Below the pieces are notes generated by a model. It was not told the DNA's origin and searched no databases. It was given only the letters and a program-made list of their open reading frames with translations. A stretch of 14,360 nucleotides of DNA from Chloroflexota bacterium (lineage in GTDB: Bacteria; Chloroflexota; Dehalococcoidia; Lucifugimonadales; Lucifugimonadaceae), in the NCBI GenBank assembly GCA_016210435.1, contig JACQUF010000245.1, forward strand, positions 1 to 14,360, written 5' to 3'. Below, piece after piece: positions 13,495 to 14,360 of this stretch. Numbering within the stretch: the first letter of the stretch is position 1; every line of letters begins with the position of its first letter. The position numbers were made by a program, and so were the translations under genes.

Positions 13495-14360
13495 GTGATA
13501 ACTGAAGTCGTGATGCCTTCGATGGGCGCCGACATGACCGAGGGGGCCGTAGCCAAGTGGCTCAAGAAGGAAGGCGACCCCGTCAAGCGTGGCGAAGTGC
13601 TTGCCGAAATCGAGACCGACAAGGCAGTGGTTGAGATGGAGGCGTACGGCTCCGGCGTCCTGCGCAAAATCGTTGTTCCCGAAGGCAGGAAAGTGCCTGT
13701 AGGACAGTTGATCGCGTTCATTGGCGAACCCGGCGATGCGATACCGCAGGCCGGGGGCGAGGCGCCGAAGCCTGAGGCCGCTGCGAAGCCGGAAGCCGGC
13801 CAGGAAGCGGCGCCCAAGCCGGAGGAGAAGAAAGAGGGCGCGCCTGCCCCGGCCGCTGCTCCCGCGGCCCGCGCTACCCTAAGGCCAGCCGCTCCCGCCG
13901 AAGCCGGCGATCGGATCAAGGCGTCACCCGTCGCGCGGAAGATGGCCGAACAGCATGGCCTAGACCTGAGCGCGCTCACGGGCACCGGCCCCGGTGGCCG
14001 GATTACGCGTGAAGATGTCGAGAAGGCGGTTGCCGAGGCGGCCGAACGCCCCGCGCCTGCGCCGACAGCGCCAGCCGCCCAGATCGCCGCTGCCGCGCCA
14101 AAGGCCGAGCCAGAGCTGGGCGAAACCGTACTGCTCACCAGTATGCGCACCGCGATCGCCAAGGTTACGGTCCGCAGCAAGACCCAGATCCCGCACTTCT
14201 ACGTGACCGCGTCGGTCGATATGACCGAGACCATGCGCGTGCGGCAGCGCCTGAACGAAGCGCTCGCCGACGAAAATGTCCGCGTCAGCGTGAACGACTT
14301 CGTAATCAAAGCCACCGTCCACTCGCTCAAGAAGCACGGCAAGTTCAATTCGTTCTTCGA
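13495..14360 (+). CDS. pdhC: Dihydrolipoamide acetyltransferase (PDH E2), 3' end outside window
   Basis: E2 forms the core of the pyruvate dehydrogenase complex and moves the acetyl group from its lipoyl arm to CoA. The visible 288 residues begin VITEVVMPSMGADMTEGAVAK, giving one lipoyl domain (about 1-80) with the lipoylated Lys in EIETDKAVVEME (K43). A flexible Ala/Pro/Glu/Lys linker follows. The E1/E3-binding peripheral domain (about 142-178) reads ASPVARKMAEQ and GTGPGGRITREDV. A second Ala/Pro linker leads into the catalytic domain (from about 205; SMRTAIAKV, IPHFYVTASVDMT). The catalytic HxxxDG motif lies beyond the window. The start is GTG 13495, with AGGGGG eight bases upstream. The frame stays open to the edge. 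It follows pdhB in the same operon. Confidence 0.93.
   Translation, partial: MITEVVMPSMGADMTEGAVAKWLKKEGDPVKRGEVLAEIETDKAVVEMEAYGSGVLRKIVVPEGRKVPVGQLIAFIGEPGDAIPQAGGEAPKPEAAAKPEAGQEAAPKPEEKKEGAPAPAAAPAARATLRPAAPAEAGDRIKASPVARKMAEQHGLDLSALTGTGPGGRITREDVEKAVAEAAERPAPAPTAPAAQIAAAAPKAEPELGETVLLTSMRTAIAKVTVRSKTQIPHFYVTASVDMTETMRVRQRLNEALADENVRVSVNDFVIKATVHSLKKHGKFNSFF

Noticed and set aside
1..14360. CRISPR array, prophage, IS element, tRNA or rRNA
   Set aside because: No regularly spaced direct repeats, transposase, integrase, phage gene or cloverleaf was seen on either strand by reading.

Overview
The window is GC-rich bacterial chromosomal DNA that is densely packed with housekeeping genes. 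It contains no phage, IS element, CRISPR array, tRNA or rRNA that I can see. The lineage looks like Chloroflexota, possibly a Dehalococcoidia-type genome. The evidence is a secreted lipoprotein with a long Ala/Thr/Pro linker, a ValRS of the VSGSLHMGH / WDDNGLPTERR type under a T-box, and scattered short GC-rich intergenic repeats. This is inference from general resemblance, not a phylogenetic result.

Layout. Positions 1-589 hold a repeat, a candidate promoter and a complete valine T-box leader (Stem I, GUC specifier, T-box, terminator), followed by valS on the + strand to 3253. Positions 3254-3493 are a convergent spacer full of repeat copies and a minus-strand terminator. Positions 3494-10295 are all minus strand. 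In transcription order they are acpS, a 30-codon remnant of an ECF sigma factor gene, a lipoprotein with two tandem domains, nnrDE (NAD(P)HX repair), coaX, coaBC (coenzyme A synthesis), a small unknown gene overlapping an RraA/HMG-aldolase-like gene, and a small ABM-type protein gene. Positions 10296-10447 are a divergent spacer with a composite repeat and a perfectly palindromic extended -10 element. Then come folD on the + strand and, after a structured leader of about 120 nt, the pyruvate dehydrogenase genes pdhA, pdhB and pdhC; pdhC runs off the right edge.

How the genes fit together. The minus-strand block is cofactor biology. CoaX and CoaBC make 4'-phosphopantetheine, AcpS transfers 4'-phosphopantetheine from CoA to acyl carrier protein, and NnrDE repairs damaged NAD(P)H. 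FolD supplies one-carbon folates and NADPH, and the PDH complex uses CoA and NAD to make acetyl-CoA. No novel multi-gene system is evident.

The most unusual signals are: (i) folD, whose only family-consistent start is an ATC codon behind a strong Shine-Dalgarno; (ii) the sigma-factor 5' remnant joined out of frame to a lipoprotein; (iii) the unnamed duplicated H-x-H...EGH domain in that lipoprotein; (iv) a dispersed repeat copy inside the T-box leader; (v) near-leaderless promoters for coaX and nnrDE; and (vi) the symmetric divergent promoter between acpS and folD.
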